Shown here: piece by piece, positions 18,933 to 27,339 of the stretch
Position numbering within the stretch: position 1 is the first letter of the stretch
Layout: each line of letters starts with the position of its first letter
NCBI GenBank assembly: GCA_024802545.1
Contig: CP103416.1
Location: forward strand, 1,426,001 to 1,490,000
Reading direction: 5' to 3'
Length of the DNA: 64,000 nucleotides
DNA from: SAR92 clade bacterium H455
Lineage (GTDB): Bacteria; Pseudomonadota; Gammaproteobacteria; Pseudomonadales; Porticoccaceae
Program-made: the position numbers and the translations under genes
The notes under the pieces: generated by a model
The model's database searches: none
Seen by the model: the letters and a program-made list of their open reading frames with translations, nothing else
What the model was told of the DNA's origin: nothing

Positions 18933-20126
18933 ATGTTTGAAACTTTAAAGCCAGTAGCTGCTGATCCTATTCTTGGGTTGATGGCGGCTTTTCGAGAAGA
19001 TCCGCGAGAGACTAAAATCGATTTAGGCGTTGGCGTCTATATGAATGACCGCGGTCAAACCCCGGTTATGGATGCGGTAAAACGCGCCGAAGCCAAGTTG
19101 GCTGAACTTGAAAAAACCAAATCCTACCAAGGCATTGCCGGCGACGCTGAGTACAACAGCAGAATGCTGCAGCTGATGTTTGGTCAGGACCACGCTGTTC
19201 TTGCATCTGGACGGGTTAAAAGCTTGCAGGCCCCAGGCGGTTCTGGCGCTTTGAGAGTAGGCGCAGAGGTGATTCGCCGCGCTCGCCCTGAAGCCAAATT
19301 ATGGGTGGGTACACCCACCTGGCCCAACCATATTCCACTGCTGGGCAGTGCCGGTTTTGAAATTGTAGAATATCCCTATTACGACACAGCGACTCGCGAG
19401 GTCAACATTGACCTGATGCTTGAGACGTTGCGTCAGGTTCCCGCTGGTGACGTGGTGTTGCTTCACGGCTGCTGTCACAATCCCACCGGAGCCGATCTGA
19501 CCAACCAACAGTGGGATCAGATTACCGATATAGCCTTGGAGCGCGGCTTCGTACCCTTTATAGATACCGCCTATCAGGGTCTTGGTGATGGCCTCGACGA
19601 AGATGCCTATGGTATGCGTCTGATGGCTGAGAAGTTGCCGGAGTTGGTGGTGGCCTCAAGCTGCTCAAAGAACTTTGGTCTCTACCGCGAGCGCACAGGG
19701 TCGATTACTTTTATTACCCAAACGCCAGAGCAGGCAGCTATTGTCGGCGGTCAGGCTATGTCCGTTGCCCGTCAGATGTACTCCATGCCACCGGCTCACG
19801 GTGCGCTTTTGGTCTCGTTAATTCTGGGCGATGAAGAGCTGTGTAAAGATTGGAAAGCTGAGTTGGAAGAGGTTCGCTTGCGCATTAAATCTATGCGTAC
19901 ATTGCTGGCTGACAGTATCCAAGACAATGGGGCGGGAATGGACTTTAGTCATATCAAACGCCAGAACGGCATGTTCTCGTTCTTGGGTATTAGCTCAGAG
20001 CATTTGCTGCGTCTGCGAGAAGAGTTTGGTATTTATATTGTGTCGTCAACGCGGATTAATTTAGCCGGTATTAACTCGAGCAATATTGCCTATCTGGCTG
20101 AGTCGATTCGCACCGTACTCAAGTAG
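18933..20126 (+). CDS. tyrB: Aromatic amino acid / aspartate aminotransferase
   Basis: 397-aa class I aminotransferase of the AspC/TyrB subfamily. It catalyses the last step of Phe/Tyr synthesis and aspartate transamination. The N-terminus KPVAADPILGLMAAFREDPR, the PLP lysine Lys246 in SCSKNFGLYRERTG and the HGCCHNPTGADL motif identify the family. Its last 36 bases are copied again at 22211-22249, beside the shikimate kinase. Confidence 0.93.
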   Translation: MFETLKPVAADPILGLMAAFREDPRETKIDLGVGVYMNDRGQTPVMDAVKRAEAKLAELEKTKSYQGIAGDAEYNSRMLQLMFGQDHAVLASGRVKSLQAPGGSGALRVGAEVIRRARPEAKLWVGTPTWPNHIPLLGSAGFEIVEYPYYDTATREVNIDLMLETLRQVPAGDVVLLHGCCHNPTGADLTNQQWDQITDIALERGFVPFIDTAYQGLGDGLDEDAYGMRLMAEKLPELVVASSCSKNFGLYRERTGSITFITQTPEQAAIVGGQAMSVARQMYSMPPAHGALLVSLILGDEELCKDWKAELEEVRLRIKSMRTLLADSIQDNGAGMDFSHIKRQNGMFSFLGISSEHLLRLREEFGIYIVSSTRINLAGINSSNIAYLAESIRTVLK

Positions 20127-20211
20127 ATTAGTGTTATCTGTTAAGTTGCTGCAGCACCGAGTCTAGGCTCTGCTGCAGTGACTGCTGATCGCAGTCAACT
20201 CTGGTATCCTC
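20091..20211 (+). repeat. 121-bp direct repeat, left copy
   Basis: Covers the 3' end of the aminotransferase gene plus a copy of the last part of the shikimate kinase gene. It aligns without gaps to 22211-22331 (offset 2120 bp) with six mismatches counted by eye. The kinase end here is a non-functional remnant. Confidence 0.9.
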
Positions 20212-20281
20212 TAAAACAGCGCTGCTAAAATTGTGCTGCATCTGGAATCATTGATGCAATATCGTAGCGCCCTGTGGAATT

Positions 20282-20764
20282 CATGCCGACAAGCGCCTTA
20301 AACATGACAACAGCTCGGGAAAATATGTCAATCCGAGCGTCGAACGCTCTCTTCGGGAAATGTCGATTGATCCTATAGATCTGCTGCTTCACCGCCCAGA
20401 CCCTTTGCTAAATGCAGATGAAACTGGTGTCGCTCTTGATCAGCTAGTTAACAGTGGCAAGGTAAAAGTGGTTGGGGTTTCAAATGTCCGTCCCTGTGAT
20501 ATAGAACTGCTTCAGTCGCGAATGAGTCATAAGCTGGTCGCCAACCAAATTGAAATTAGCCTTGCAGAAAATACTGCCCTGATCAATGGTGACTTGGCCT
20601 ATTTGCAACAGCATAGCGTTGCGCCTATGGCATGGTCTCCGCTGGCTGGTGGGTCACTGTTTAATCAACGGCACTCGGATTTAAGTTTAAAGTTAGCAGA
20701 AGCTGAGGGCTTTTCTAAGGCCTTAGAGATTGAACTGGATCGTCAAGCTTTATCAGGCGGCTAA
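20282..20764 (+). pseudogene. Aldo/keto reductase fragment (YdhF-like)
   Basis: The open frame gives a middle piece of an aldo/keto reductase: GKYVNPSVERSLREM, IDPIDLLLHRPDPL, VKVVGVSN and MAWSPLAGGSLF. About 80 N-terminal residues (Asp/Tyr catalytic part) and the C-terminal barrel strands with the cofactor loop are missing. The N-terminal portion has no valid start. It lies inside the segment bounded by the 121-bp direct repeats, consistent with debris carried in or created by that rearrangement. Confidence 0.8.
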
Positions 20765-20807
20765 TGGGATTGAGGTGGCTTAAAACTACTGCCTCAGCAC
20801 CACCGCC

Positions 20808-21134
20808 CTATCTAAAAATGATTTTTCCCCTTTTAATCAACACCACGCACAGCCCTGCAACCCCATAACTGATCAGCGCCATTTTGAGAATACCCATCAT
20901 ATCGATAGTGTTTAAATAAGTTATTAGTGCGCCCACTAGCTGGTTAATCGGCGCAAAAAACAAGCCTAAACAGACAGTCAACAGTATCAGGCAAGTCCAG
21001 AGTTTTCGTTTTAGCTTTTGTGACGCTTGTTCCTGAGCGATCAGGGTCAACGTATAAAAGCTAAAAAGCTCTCGGTCTCGTTGAACGTATGAGTTTTGCT
21101 TTTCCTGCTTAACGATTTCTTTAAATAAAGTCAT
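20808..21134 (-). CDS. Small membrane protein, possible anti-sigma partner
   Basis: 108-aa protein not assigned to a known family. A charged N-terminal cytoplasmic half (about 1-42) is followed by two hydrophobic helices, LWTCLILLTVCLGLFFAP and ILKMALISYGVAGLCVVLI. It overlaps the sigma-factor stop by four bases and is the third gene of the compact operon. Position and topology suggest a membrane-tethered regulator of the sigma factor, but no zinc-binding anti-sigma motif is visible. Confidence 0.65.
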   Translation of the reverse strand: MTLFKEIVKQEKQNSYVQRDRELFSFYTLTLIAQEQASQKLKRKLWTCLILLTVCLGLFFAPINQLVGALITYLNTIDMMGILKMALISYGVAGLCVVLIKRGKIIFR

Positions 21135-21622
21135 TTAAGTTTCTCCAAAGCACGGCTTATTTTGGATTTTACCGTGCCAGGTTTTAGATCTAAAAAATCG
21201 GCAATATCACTGACTTGGTAATCGTAAACATATTTTAGCGTAAAGAGAATCTTTTCATCTTCGGTCAGCGGTTTGATCAAGCTGAAAAATCCGGTATTAC
21301 CCTCAAGCTGTGGGGCATAACCGGGTTCATTGCCTGCTTCCAAATCCGTATATTTCTGCTCCTTTTTGATCATATCCTTAAAGCAATTGACGGCAATTCC
21401 TGTCAGCCAATATTTATAGGTTTTGCGCGAATCAAAGCTTTTACGGTAGCTGTAAGACTTGAGAAAACTTTGCTGAGAGATATCCTCAGCAAGTTCTCTA
21501 TTACCTGCAGTCAAGCGCATACCCAAGCCAAATAGATAATCAGCATAGCGTTGAATAAGAATCCCGTAGTGGTGATTACCACCTTTGAGTGCTCTTCTTA
21601 CAAGCTCTTCATCAGTCTCCAT
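21131..21622 (-). CDS. ECF-family RNA polymerase sigma factor
   Basis: 163-aa sigma-70 family protein with only regions 2 and 4. Region 2 includes NRELAEDISQQSFLKSYSYRK and TYKYWLTGIAVNCFKD. Region 4 is LTEDEKILFTLKYVYDYQVSDIADFLDLKPGTVKSKISRALEKL, split here by reference to its helix-turn-helix GTVKSKISRA. It overlaps the genes on both sides by one to four bases. It probably controls its own operon from the promoter near 22055-22084. Confidence 0.9.
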   Translation of the reverse strand: METDEELVRRALKGGNHHYGILIQRYADYLFGLGMRLTAGNRELAEDISQQSFLKSYSYRKSFDSRKTYKYWLTGIAVNCFKDMIKKEQKYTDLEAGNEPGYAPQLEGNTGFFSLIKPLTEDEKILFTLKYVYDYQVSDIADFLDLKPGTVKSKISRALEKLK

Positions 21623-22014
21623 TAAGCGGTATCATCACTATTCTTTTTCTCAGCGTAAATGCCATAAGCAAGCAGCGCCAAACCTAGGGATGTCACCAGT
21701 AATCCTGATGCCCAGACTACCTTCGCATGCAATCCGAAGTAACCCAGGAATACAACACCTACACCTACACCGATTAAAATCGCAGAAAATTTAATATCAT
21801 TGGATTTTTTATCTTCTTCCACATAGCCTGGAATGCTCTGCAATAATTCTGGCGACAATTCCTGGCCGCTTGCAATTAATTTTTGTAGAGATGCGTGAAA
21901 CTGCTCTTTCTTTTTATTGTTGAAGTGCAGGGCAATCCAGACGATAAATACTGGCATGCCAAAAACACTGACCATGCCAACGATGGGGACTAATGCATCT
22001 ATAAAACCTTCCAT
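21622..22014 (-). CDS. DUF6249-like membrane protein linked to an ECF sigma factor
   Basis: 130-aa protein with one N-terminal membrane helix (VGMVSVFGMPVFIVWIALHF), a cytoplasmic linker (KKKEQFHASLQKLIASGQELSPELL) and two further C-terminal helices. This layout matches the small DUF6249-type proteins often encoded beside ECF sigma factors. It is first in a three-gene overlapping operon. A sensor or anti-sigma role is plausible but not shown. Confidence 0.65.
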   Translation of the reverse strand: MEGFIDALVPIVGMVSVFGMPVFIVWIALHFNNKKKEQFHASLQKLIASGQELSPELLQSIPGYVEEDKKSNDIKFSAILIGVGVGVVFLGYFGLHAKVVWASGLLVTSLGLALLAYGIYAEKKNSDDTA

Positions 22015-22054
22015 AATCTTTCCCTTATTGCTTTTGTTAAATTGTGTTCTTCAT

Positions 22055-22084
22055 ATATACCTTGAGTGTTGAGAAAAGGTTGCA
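22055..22084 (-). promoter_or_regulatory. Putative ECF-type promoter of the sigma operon
   Basis: Reading the minus strand, TGCAACC is followed after 17 bp by GTATAT, about 40 bp before the first start codon. The layout (AAC-containing -35, short -10) resembles autoregulated ECF promoters. Assigned by eye only. Confidence 0.4.
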
Positions 22085-22210
22085 AGAGTTTTTTTTGGCC
22101 GGGAAAAATGAACCCGTCATCCGAGCGAAGGCTGAGATCTAGACATTAGAACCAGATACTGGCCTTCACCAGTATGAGGTGATTTTCTGGAAGAGCCTCC
22201 TGGGACTTTT

Positions 22211-22331
22211 TATTTGGCTGAGTCGATTGGCACCGTACTCAAGTAGATCAGTGTTATCTGTTAAGTTGCTGCAGCACTGAGTCTAGGCTTTGCTGCAGTG
22301 ACTGCTGATCGCAGTCAACTCTGATATCCTC
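22211..22331 (+). repeat. 121-bp direct repeat, right copy
   Basis: Second copy of the 20091-20211 sequence. Here the shikimate-kinase 3' end is functional and the aminotransferase end (last dozen codons) is the remnant. With the left copy it brackets a segment carrying the ECF operon and the aldo/keto reductase fragment. Confidence 0.9.
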
Positions 22332-22796
22332 ATACATTTTATACAGCGCACAGCGTTCATCGAACAGAGACTCGAGACTCTGATTGGGCTTTCGGGCAAT
22401 GCCCCGGGCATCGAAATTGCCTATGCGCTTGCGCAATTCCTCTAGCGGCACATCGAGAAAAACCACGGTTGCAATCTGTTTTAAGCGTACCATGCCAGCG
22501 TCTGAATAGACCGCACTGCCGCCAGTGGCGACAACCTTTCCGCTGATATCTTCGCTCAACAAAACCTGCTCTTCGATCTCGCGTAGATGTAGATAATCGC
22601 TCTCGTCGAGGATTTCCTGCAGAGTGCGGCCTTCACGGACCTGGATGGTGATATCGGTGTCGACAAAATCCAGGCCTAGTTCTTTGGCCAAGAGGATGCC
22701 GAGGGTGCTTTTTCCGGCCCCGGGCATGCCGATAAGGACGATGCTGTTGTGATTGTTAGGCATATTTTTTTTGTCGTTGGTTGTGTTGGGTTGCAT
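22254..22796 (-). CDS. Shikimate kinase-like P-loop kinase
   Basis: 180-aa P-loop kinase of the shikimate kinase fold. Walker A is GMPGAGKST, the substrate-site Asp motif is VDTDITIQ, and LREIEEQVL matches the shikimate-binding RxxE helix. It diverges from typical AroK: the Gly-Gly-Gly motif reads GGS, and the lid region reads RKPNQSLESLF. No aroB is adjacent. A second start at 22763 (MPNNHNS) is possible; neither start has a good ribosome site. It could phosphorylate shikimate or a related substrate. Confidence 0.75.
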   Translation of the reverse strand: MQPNTTNDKKNMPNNHNSIVLIGMPGAGKSTLGILLAKELGLDFVDTDITIQVREGRTLQEILDESDYLHLREIEEQVLLSEDISGKVVATGGSAVYSDAGMVRLKQIATVVFLDVPLEELRKRIGNFDARGIARKPNQSLESLFDERCALYKMYEDIRVDCDQQSLQQSLDSVLQQLNR

Positions 22797-22853
22797 CGTG
22801 TTGAATTGTGCTGTGTTTGTAGTATGAGAGTCCTCGTCACTGCGCTGTCGGGA

Positions 22854-22874
22854 TGACTGGGCTTTGCCCAGTCA
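22854..22874 (-). other. Hairpin at the ParA-like gene stop codon
   Basis: Perfect 9-bp stem (TGACTGGGC / GCCCAGTCA) with a 3-nt loop that includes the stop codon of the ParA-like gene. It adjoins a REP-like phrase (about 22825-22857). There is no T tract, so a rho-independent terminator is doubtful; an mRNA-stabilising REP-like hairpin is the alternative. Confidence 0.5.
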
Positions 22875-23645
22875 CTTGCGGCGCTTCCGCGCTAAATGAT
22901 CAAACAGGGCAATATACTGCTTCGTAAGCTTATGGGAGGGCGCGTAATAAATCAGTGGCACGCACTCATTGTGCGACTCTTTCATTTTCACCGACTGATT
23001 GAGGTAGCTGGGAATCACTGGCAACTTTTCTTTTTTCATTTCGGCAATCAAGCGAGTGGGTAACGATGCCGTGGGTTGGAACTGATTCACCACAATGCCG
23101 CCAACACTCAACCTTTCATTATGATCTTCACGAATCTCATAGATCACATCGAGTATCGAATAAAGTGCCTGGCGAGAAAAGGCATCGCAGTCAAAGGGAA
23201 TCAGCACAGAGTCGCCGGCAATTAACGCCGAACGTGTATAAAAATTTAACGCCGGTGCCGTATCTATATAAATTTCGTCAAATTCACTGTCGAGTTTATT
23301 TAATAGATCACGCAGTTTGTAGATCTTCTGTCGTGACTCAAGCTTGTGCTCAAGGGCTAGCAGATTGACGCTAGAGGGCAGTACAGAGAGATTTTCGTAG
23401 GGCGTTTCATGGACATAATCCAGAGGTTCATTAAGCTTTGAGGAGAACTCTAAGGTGCCATCAAAATAGTCGGCAACTGTATTCTTTTCAGGACTGTCAC
23501 CGAGCAGATAATGGGTGGAGTTACACTGGGAATCAAGGTCCACTACCAGGGTGCGTTTGCCCCTGGAAGCACTAATGGCCGCCAGATTGCAGGTGATGCT
23601 GGATTTTCCGACGCCGCCTTTCTCATTAAAAATAACTCTACGCAT
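22872..23645 (-). CDS. Orphan ParA/MinD-family ATPase
   Basis: 257 aa from the ATG at 23645, which follows a GGAG ribosome site; a longer in-frame reading to 23690 lacks one. The deviant Walker A motif NEKGGVGKSS (residues 7-16), VVDLDSQCNSTH and IYIDTAPALNFYTRSAL are characteristic of ParA. No ParB or centromere-like repeat is adjacent, so it is unlikely to be a chromosome or plasmid partition pair. It lies directly behind the Bat operon, and a positioning role is possible but unproven. Confidence 0.88.
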   Translation of the reverse strand: MRRVIFNEKGGVGKSSITCNLAAISASRGKRTLVVDLDSQCNSTHYLLGDSPEKNTVADYFDGTLEFSSKLNEPLDYVHETPYENLSVLPSSVNLLALEHKLESRQKIYKLRDLLNKLDSEFDEIYIDTAPALNFYTRSALIAGDSVLIPFDCDAFSRQALYSILDVIYEIREDHNERLSVGGIVVNQFQPTASLPTRLIAEMKKEKLPVIPSYLNQSVKMKESHNECVPLIYYAPSHKLTKQYIALFDHLARKRRK

Positions 23646-23737
23646 TTGCTTAGCTCCATTTTCTGTCACAGGATCGCTGATTTTACCCAAACTCGAGGCT
23701 AAAGCGATAGCGGCGGGCGGACAAAACTGCGTTTTAG

Positions 23738-25489
23738 TTAACTCCTCGGATAGAGCGGTTTAAGCTCTACATTAGAGCCTTGAGCGCTTTCGGTTTTTGG
23801 CACTATGGCATTGCGGACCAAATTGACCAGTAGCTTCAGATCTGGCTGTTGCTCAGAACTGCGGTTATATAAGGCTTGATCAAGCAGGTCAAACTGCTGC
23901 TGCAGCTGTCCATCGTCGAGCAGTGCGGCAATTTCAGCCAGAGTTTTAATCTTTTGTTGAGGGAAAATGCAGCGACCCCAGGCCAGAAGACTATCTCGCA
24001 ATGGCAATAGATCCGACTTCCGCGCTGCTCGTTCTATATTGGTGAGTAGCTGCTTGAGTTCCAAGCGCGCGCTATTCAGCCCGCTCAAATCTCTGCGTGG
24101 CGCTGGGGTCGAGTAGCGACCTAGCCATTTAAACAATAAGAGCAGCAATAGCAGTGCGTTACCGGCTACCGACAGCTGCAGTGCTAGGGACGAGCGCAGC
24201 TCTGCCATAAGTGACTTTGGCGCCTCTGGTGTAGTCTCTATGGATAGACTGTTCGCTTCAATTGCTGTGCTGGGCGCTGGACTGTAGTTGTTCACTGCAC
24301 TGACTTCTGCAGCAGCCACTTGCAGGGTTACGGGGTCCAATGTCGCCGTCTCCATGCGTTGTTTACCACTGTTCCACCAACGCAGGCTGATCCCTGGGAC
24401 TGTTATCTCTCCCGGGCGATTGGGCACTAGGGCAAAGGATTCTCGACGAACACCGGTGACACCTGAGATGTCGGCACTGTCGTCTAACTGGGGCTGGTCC
24501 GGATAGACTTTATAGTCGTCACTTTCCCTCAGGGTCAGGGGCATAATCTGAGCGCCGGTTAAGCCTTTGGCGGTAATGCTAATATTGCGGGTGACAGGCT
24601 CGCCGACTTTTAGCTGATCCAGAGGGCTGCTCCACTGCTGATTCAAACCGATACTGCTGGCCGGCATCCAGTTGTCTATATCTACTTGGGCGGGTCTCGC
24701 CATTACGTCGATGGTTTTGGCGTCGGTGCTGCGGATAATGCGATTGCCTCTGGCGCTAAAACCGCCGTAGCGATTGTTGCTCGCCTCGTAAGCGGAAAAG
24801 CGCAGCGCTGGGATCTGCAGTTTGCCGCTGGCCTGAGGGAAGAGGGCGTATACGATTTCAACTACCTGATAGTTTTTGCCGGCGACATTTTTCTGGAATT
24901 GAGTCTCCGAGACTTTTTGCATCAGCGCATCATCAATCTTGAGGGGGTCTAGACTCAGGTCGCTGAGTCGCACCGAGGTGTAGAGTCGGTGAGTGAGCAG
25001 CAGCTGCTCCTGGATATAGACTTCGGATTTATTCACTAGGGTTTCGGTATACACCGGCTGGCCCGCAGCCGAGGCGGCGGTAGCCTTGCGCACGGTAATC
25101 TCGATGGCATTGCTGATGTCTTTTTTATATTTGATCGATGGCACCAGCAGTCTACCGGTGCGCTTGGGGGCCAAGAGTAAATTCCAATCAGTGAAGGACT
25201 CAGTCTGTCCATTGACCCGTGAATACTGCTGCTGACGGCTGGTAGAGAGAATCTCGAAGTCGTTCTCGAACACTGTGAAGTCTGGCTCGCCGATTAGTGC
25301 TTGAGAGTCTAGGCGCACTAAAAGCTGCAGAGTTTCGTTGCTGTCGATAATAGTGCGATCGGCTGTGGCCGTGAGGGTGGCCCAGCTATGGCCGCAGGCA
25401 AGCGCCAAGGCGGCCGTCAGTGTTATGCAAAAGATACGTTTTACCAAAATGCTTTTCACCAAAGTCTTTTTTACAGTCATATTTATCAT
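23738..25489 (-). CDS. batD: BatD (BatD/oxygen-tolerance) membrane protein
   Basis: 583-aa BatD-type protein. It has an N-terminal signal/anchor (ITLTAALALACGHSWA), a long periplasmic beta-rich region, a membrane helix near residues 445-465 (LQLSVAGNALLLLLLLF) and a cytoplasmic tail with an Arg-rich helical part. It is last in the moxR-to-batD operon, starting 2 bp after batB/C. Bat proteins are linked to aerotolerance and envelope stress; the biochemical role is unclear. Confidence 0.88.
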   Translation of the reverse strand: MINMTVKKTLVKSILVKRIFCITLTAALALACGHSWATLTATADRTIIDSNETLQLLVRLDSQALIGEPDFTVFENDFEILSTSRQQQYSRVNGQTESFTDWNLLLAPKRTGRLLVPSIKYKKDISNAIEITVRKATAASAAGQPVYTETLVNKSEVYIQEQLLLTHRLYTSVRLSDLSLDPLKIDDALMQKVSETQFQKNVAGKNYQVVEIVYALFPQASGKLQIPALRFSAYEASNNRYGGFSARGNRIIRSTDAKTIDVMARPAQVDIDNWMPASSIGLNQQWSSPLDQLKVGEPVTRNISITAKGLTGAQIMPLTLRESDDYKVYPDQPQLDDSADISGVTGVRRESFALVPNRPGEITVPGISLRWWNSGKQRMETATLDPVTLQVAAAEVSAVNNYSPAPSTAIEANSLSIETTPEAPKSLMAELRSSLALQLSVAGNALLLLLLLFKWLGRYSTPAPRRDLSGLNSARLELKQLLTNIERAARKSDLLPLRDSLLAWGRCIFPQQKIKTLAEIAALLDDGQLQQQFDLLDQALYNRSSEQQPDLKLLVNLVRNAIVPKTESAQGSNVELKPLYPRS

Positions 25490-25491
25490 TA

Positions 25492-27339
25492 CTACCAGCG
25501 CTCTTGCTGTTCATTATTGGGAGGTACTGGGCGGCGGCGCTCAAGTGCCCGCTGCCGGGATTGATAGCGGAACTTTTCCCGCAGTAAACCACCTGGATCG
25601 TCTGGAACCCGACGCAGCCACTGTTCTAACTCTTTTTGGGCCTGCTTTTCGGCTTCGCTTAGTTCTGGCTCTTTAATAGGCTCTTCAGTAGGTTCTTTAG
25701 CAGGTTCGTGGGCCTTTTGTTCCTGGCGCTGTTGCTCTTCTTGCTCGCGCTGTCGCTCTTCTTCAGACTTCGGTTCTTCAGACTGTTCGGTCTCGCCTTC
25801 TTTTGCCTCGGACTCTTGAGAGTCAGACTGTTGCTGATCCTGAGATTGTTGGTCCTGGGATTCTGAATCCTGTGACTGAGAGTCCTGATCCTGTGACTGC
25901 TCGGAGTCAGAATCTTCTGAGTCGTCTGAACTATCAGAGTCCTGCTGCTGTTGCTCCTGCTCCTGTTTTAGTTGTTCAAGCAGCTCTTTGTTGGCCTCGG
26001 CATCTTCCATTTCAGGATTCAGTGCCAGGGCTTGATCATAGGCTTCGATAGCGGCATCCAGGTCTCCGGAATGGGCCAGGGCATTGCCGCGATTGTAGTG
26101 GCTATCGGCATCATCAAAATCGACAAACTGATTGATTGCAGTCTCGTAGTCTCCAGCTTTGTAGGCTGCGCTGCCACGCCATTCAGGATCTTTAAATAGG
26201 CTCTGGGCTGCCGCGGCATCGCCGTTTGCCAGCGCTTCACTGGCCTGCTGATCGGCGGTCTTCCACAGATCTTGCCAGCCAAGGGCCGAGGCGGGATCTG
26301 AAAACAGTAGGGGAGCCAACAGAATCATTGCAATATTGCCTTTGCGAAAACTTAGTACAATGATTGGCAGCAACAAAAATGCTAGCCAAAAGCCCTGGTC
26401 ATCCCAGAGATCAAAGGAGCGCTCTAACTCTGTGGTGGCATCGGGAAACAATTCTTCGGTGGTGGCCAGAAATGCTTCTATATCGGAATCATCGGCACTC
26501 ATGCCGGCATAGATGCCGCCATTATTCTGCGCCAGTATTTGCAGTGACGCGGGAGACAACTTGGGAATAATAATCGCGCCATTGCGGTCTTTGGCGAAGC
26601 CTCCGGCACCTGTGGGAATCGGCGCCCCCTGTTGGGTGCCCACACCCAATATAGAGAGTCTAAATTTACCGGCTCTAGAGATCATCGACTGGATGCTATT
26701 AAAGGCTGATTGCGACACCTCATCGGTGATCAAAAGTAGGTCACCCTGTTGGTAGCCGCCGCTGATCGCCAGTTCCAGAGCTGTTTCTATGGCGTCTTCG
26801 GTGTTGCTGCCGTATTCGGGTAAGAGCGTCGGATGCAGCACCGGCACTAGGCTGATAATAGTGTTGCTGTCCTCAGTTAGAGGGGTTAGTGTATAGGCAG
26901 CGCCGCCATAAACCACCAGCGCGCTAAAGCCTTCACTGCGATTTTTCAGAATATCAATTAACTTGTAACGCGCCCGTTCCAAACGGCTTGGTTTAACGTC
27001 TTCAGCGAGCATCGACGGCGACAGATCCATAATCAAAATCAGTGCTGCGTCTTTCTTGTGCACCGGCTGCGGCAACTGTTGCCAGCTTGGGCCGGCCACG
27101 GCTAGACACGCGATAATCCAGGCCAGCAGCACCCAGAGCATGCCGCGCTGTTTTTTGTTGCTCTCACCCTGCATTAAATAGGGTAGTAGTGCTGGATTGA
27201 TAATTTTTTCCCAGTTGCCGGCGCTGCGTTTGCGCCACTGGGCCAGAGCCACTGCAATCAGTGCTGGAATCAAACCCAGGAGTGCCAGTGGCCGCAGTAG
27301 GTGCAATTGGCTGAAGTCGCTATTTAACAACTCAAACAT
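25492..27339 (-). CDS. batB: BatB/BatC fusion: VWA domain plus TPR and acidic low-complexity tail
   Basis: 615 aa from the ATG at 27339, preceded by GGGGG. N-terminal membrane helices are followed by a von Willebrand A domain with a MIDAS start DLSPSMLAED (about 92-101). Then come a transmembrane segment, two TPR-like units (AYKAGDYETAINQFVDF and HSGDLDAAIEAYDQALALNP), a Gln/Ser/Asp/Glu-rich stretch of about 100 residues and a basic C-terminus. BatB and BatC functions are combined in one polypeptide. It overlaps batA by 8 bp. Confidence 0.88.
   Translation of the reverse strand: MFELLNSDFSQLHLLRPLALLGLIPALIAVALAQWRKRSAGNWEKIINPALLPYLMQGESNKKQRGMLWVLLAWIIACLAVAGPSWQQLPQPVHKKDAALILIMDLSPSMLAEDVKPSRLERARYKLIDILKNRSEGFSALVVYGGAAYTLTPLTEDSNTIISLVPVLHPTLLPEYGSNTEDAIETALELAISGGYQQGDLLLITDEVSQSAFNSIQSMISRAGKFRLSILGVGTQQGAPIPTGAGGFAKDRNGAIIIPKLSPASLQILAQNNGGIYAGMSADDSDIEAFLATTEELFPDATTELERSFDLWDDQGFWLAFLLLPIIVLSFRKGNIAMILLAPLLFSDPASALGWQDLWKTADQQASEALANGDAAAAQSLFKDPEWRGSAAYKAGDYETAINQFVDFDDADSHYNRGNALAHSGDLDAAIEAYDQALALNPEMEDAEANKELLEQLKQEQEQQQQDSDSSDDSEDSDSEQSQDQDSQSQDSESQDQQSQDQQQSDSQESEAKEGETEQSEEPKSEEERQREQEEQQRQEQKAHEPAKEPTEEPIKEPELSEAEKQAQKELEQWLRRVPDDPGGLLREKFRYQSRQRALERRRPVPPNNEQQERW

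Noticed and set aside
20212-22210. Insertion sequence or transposon between the direct repeats
   Set aside because: No transposase, and the 121-bp repeats are too long for target-site duplications.
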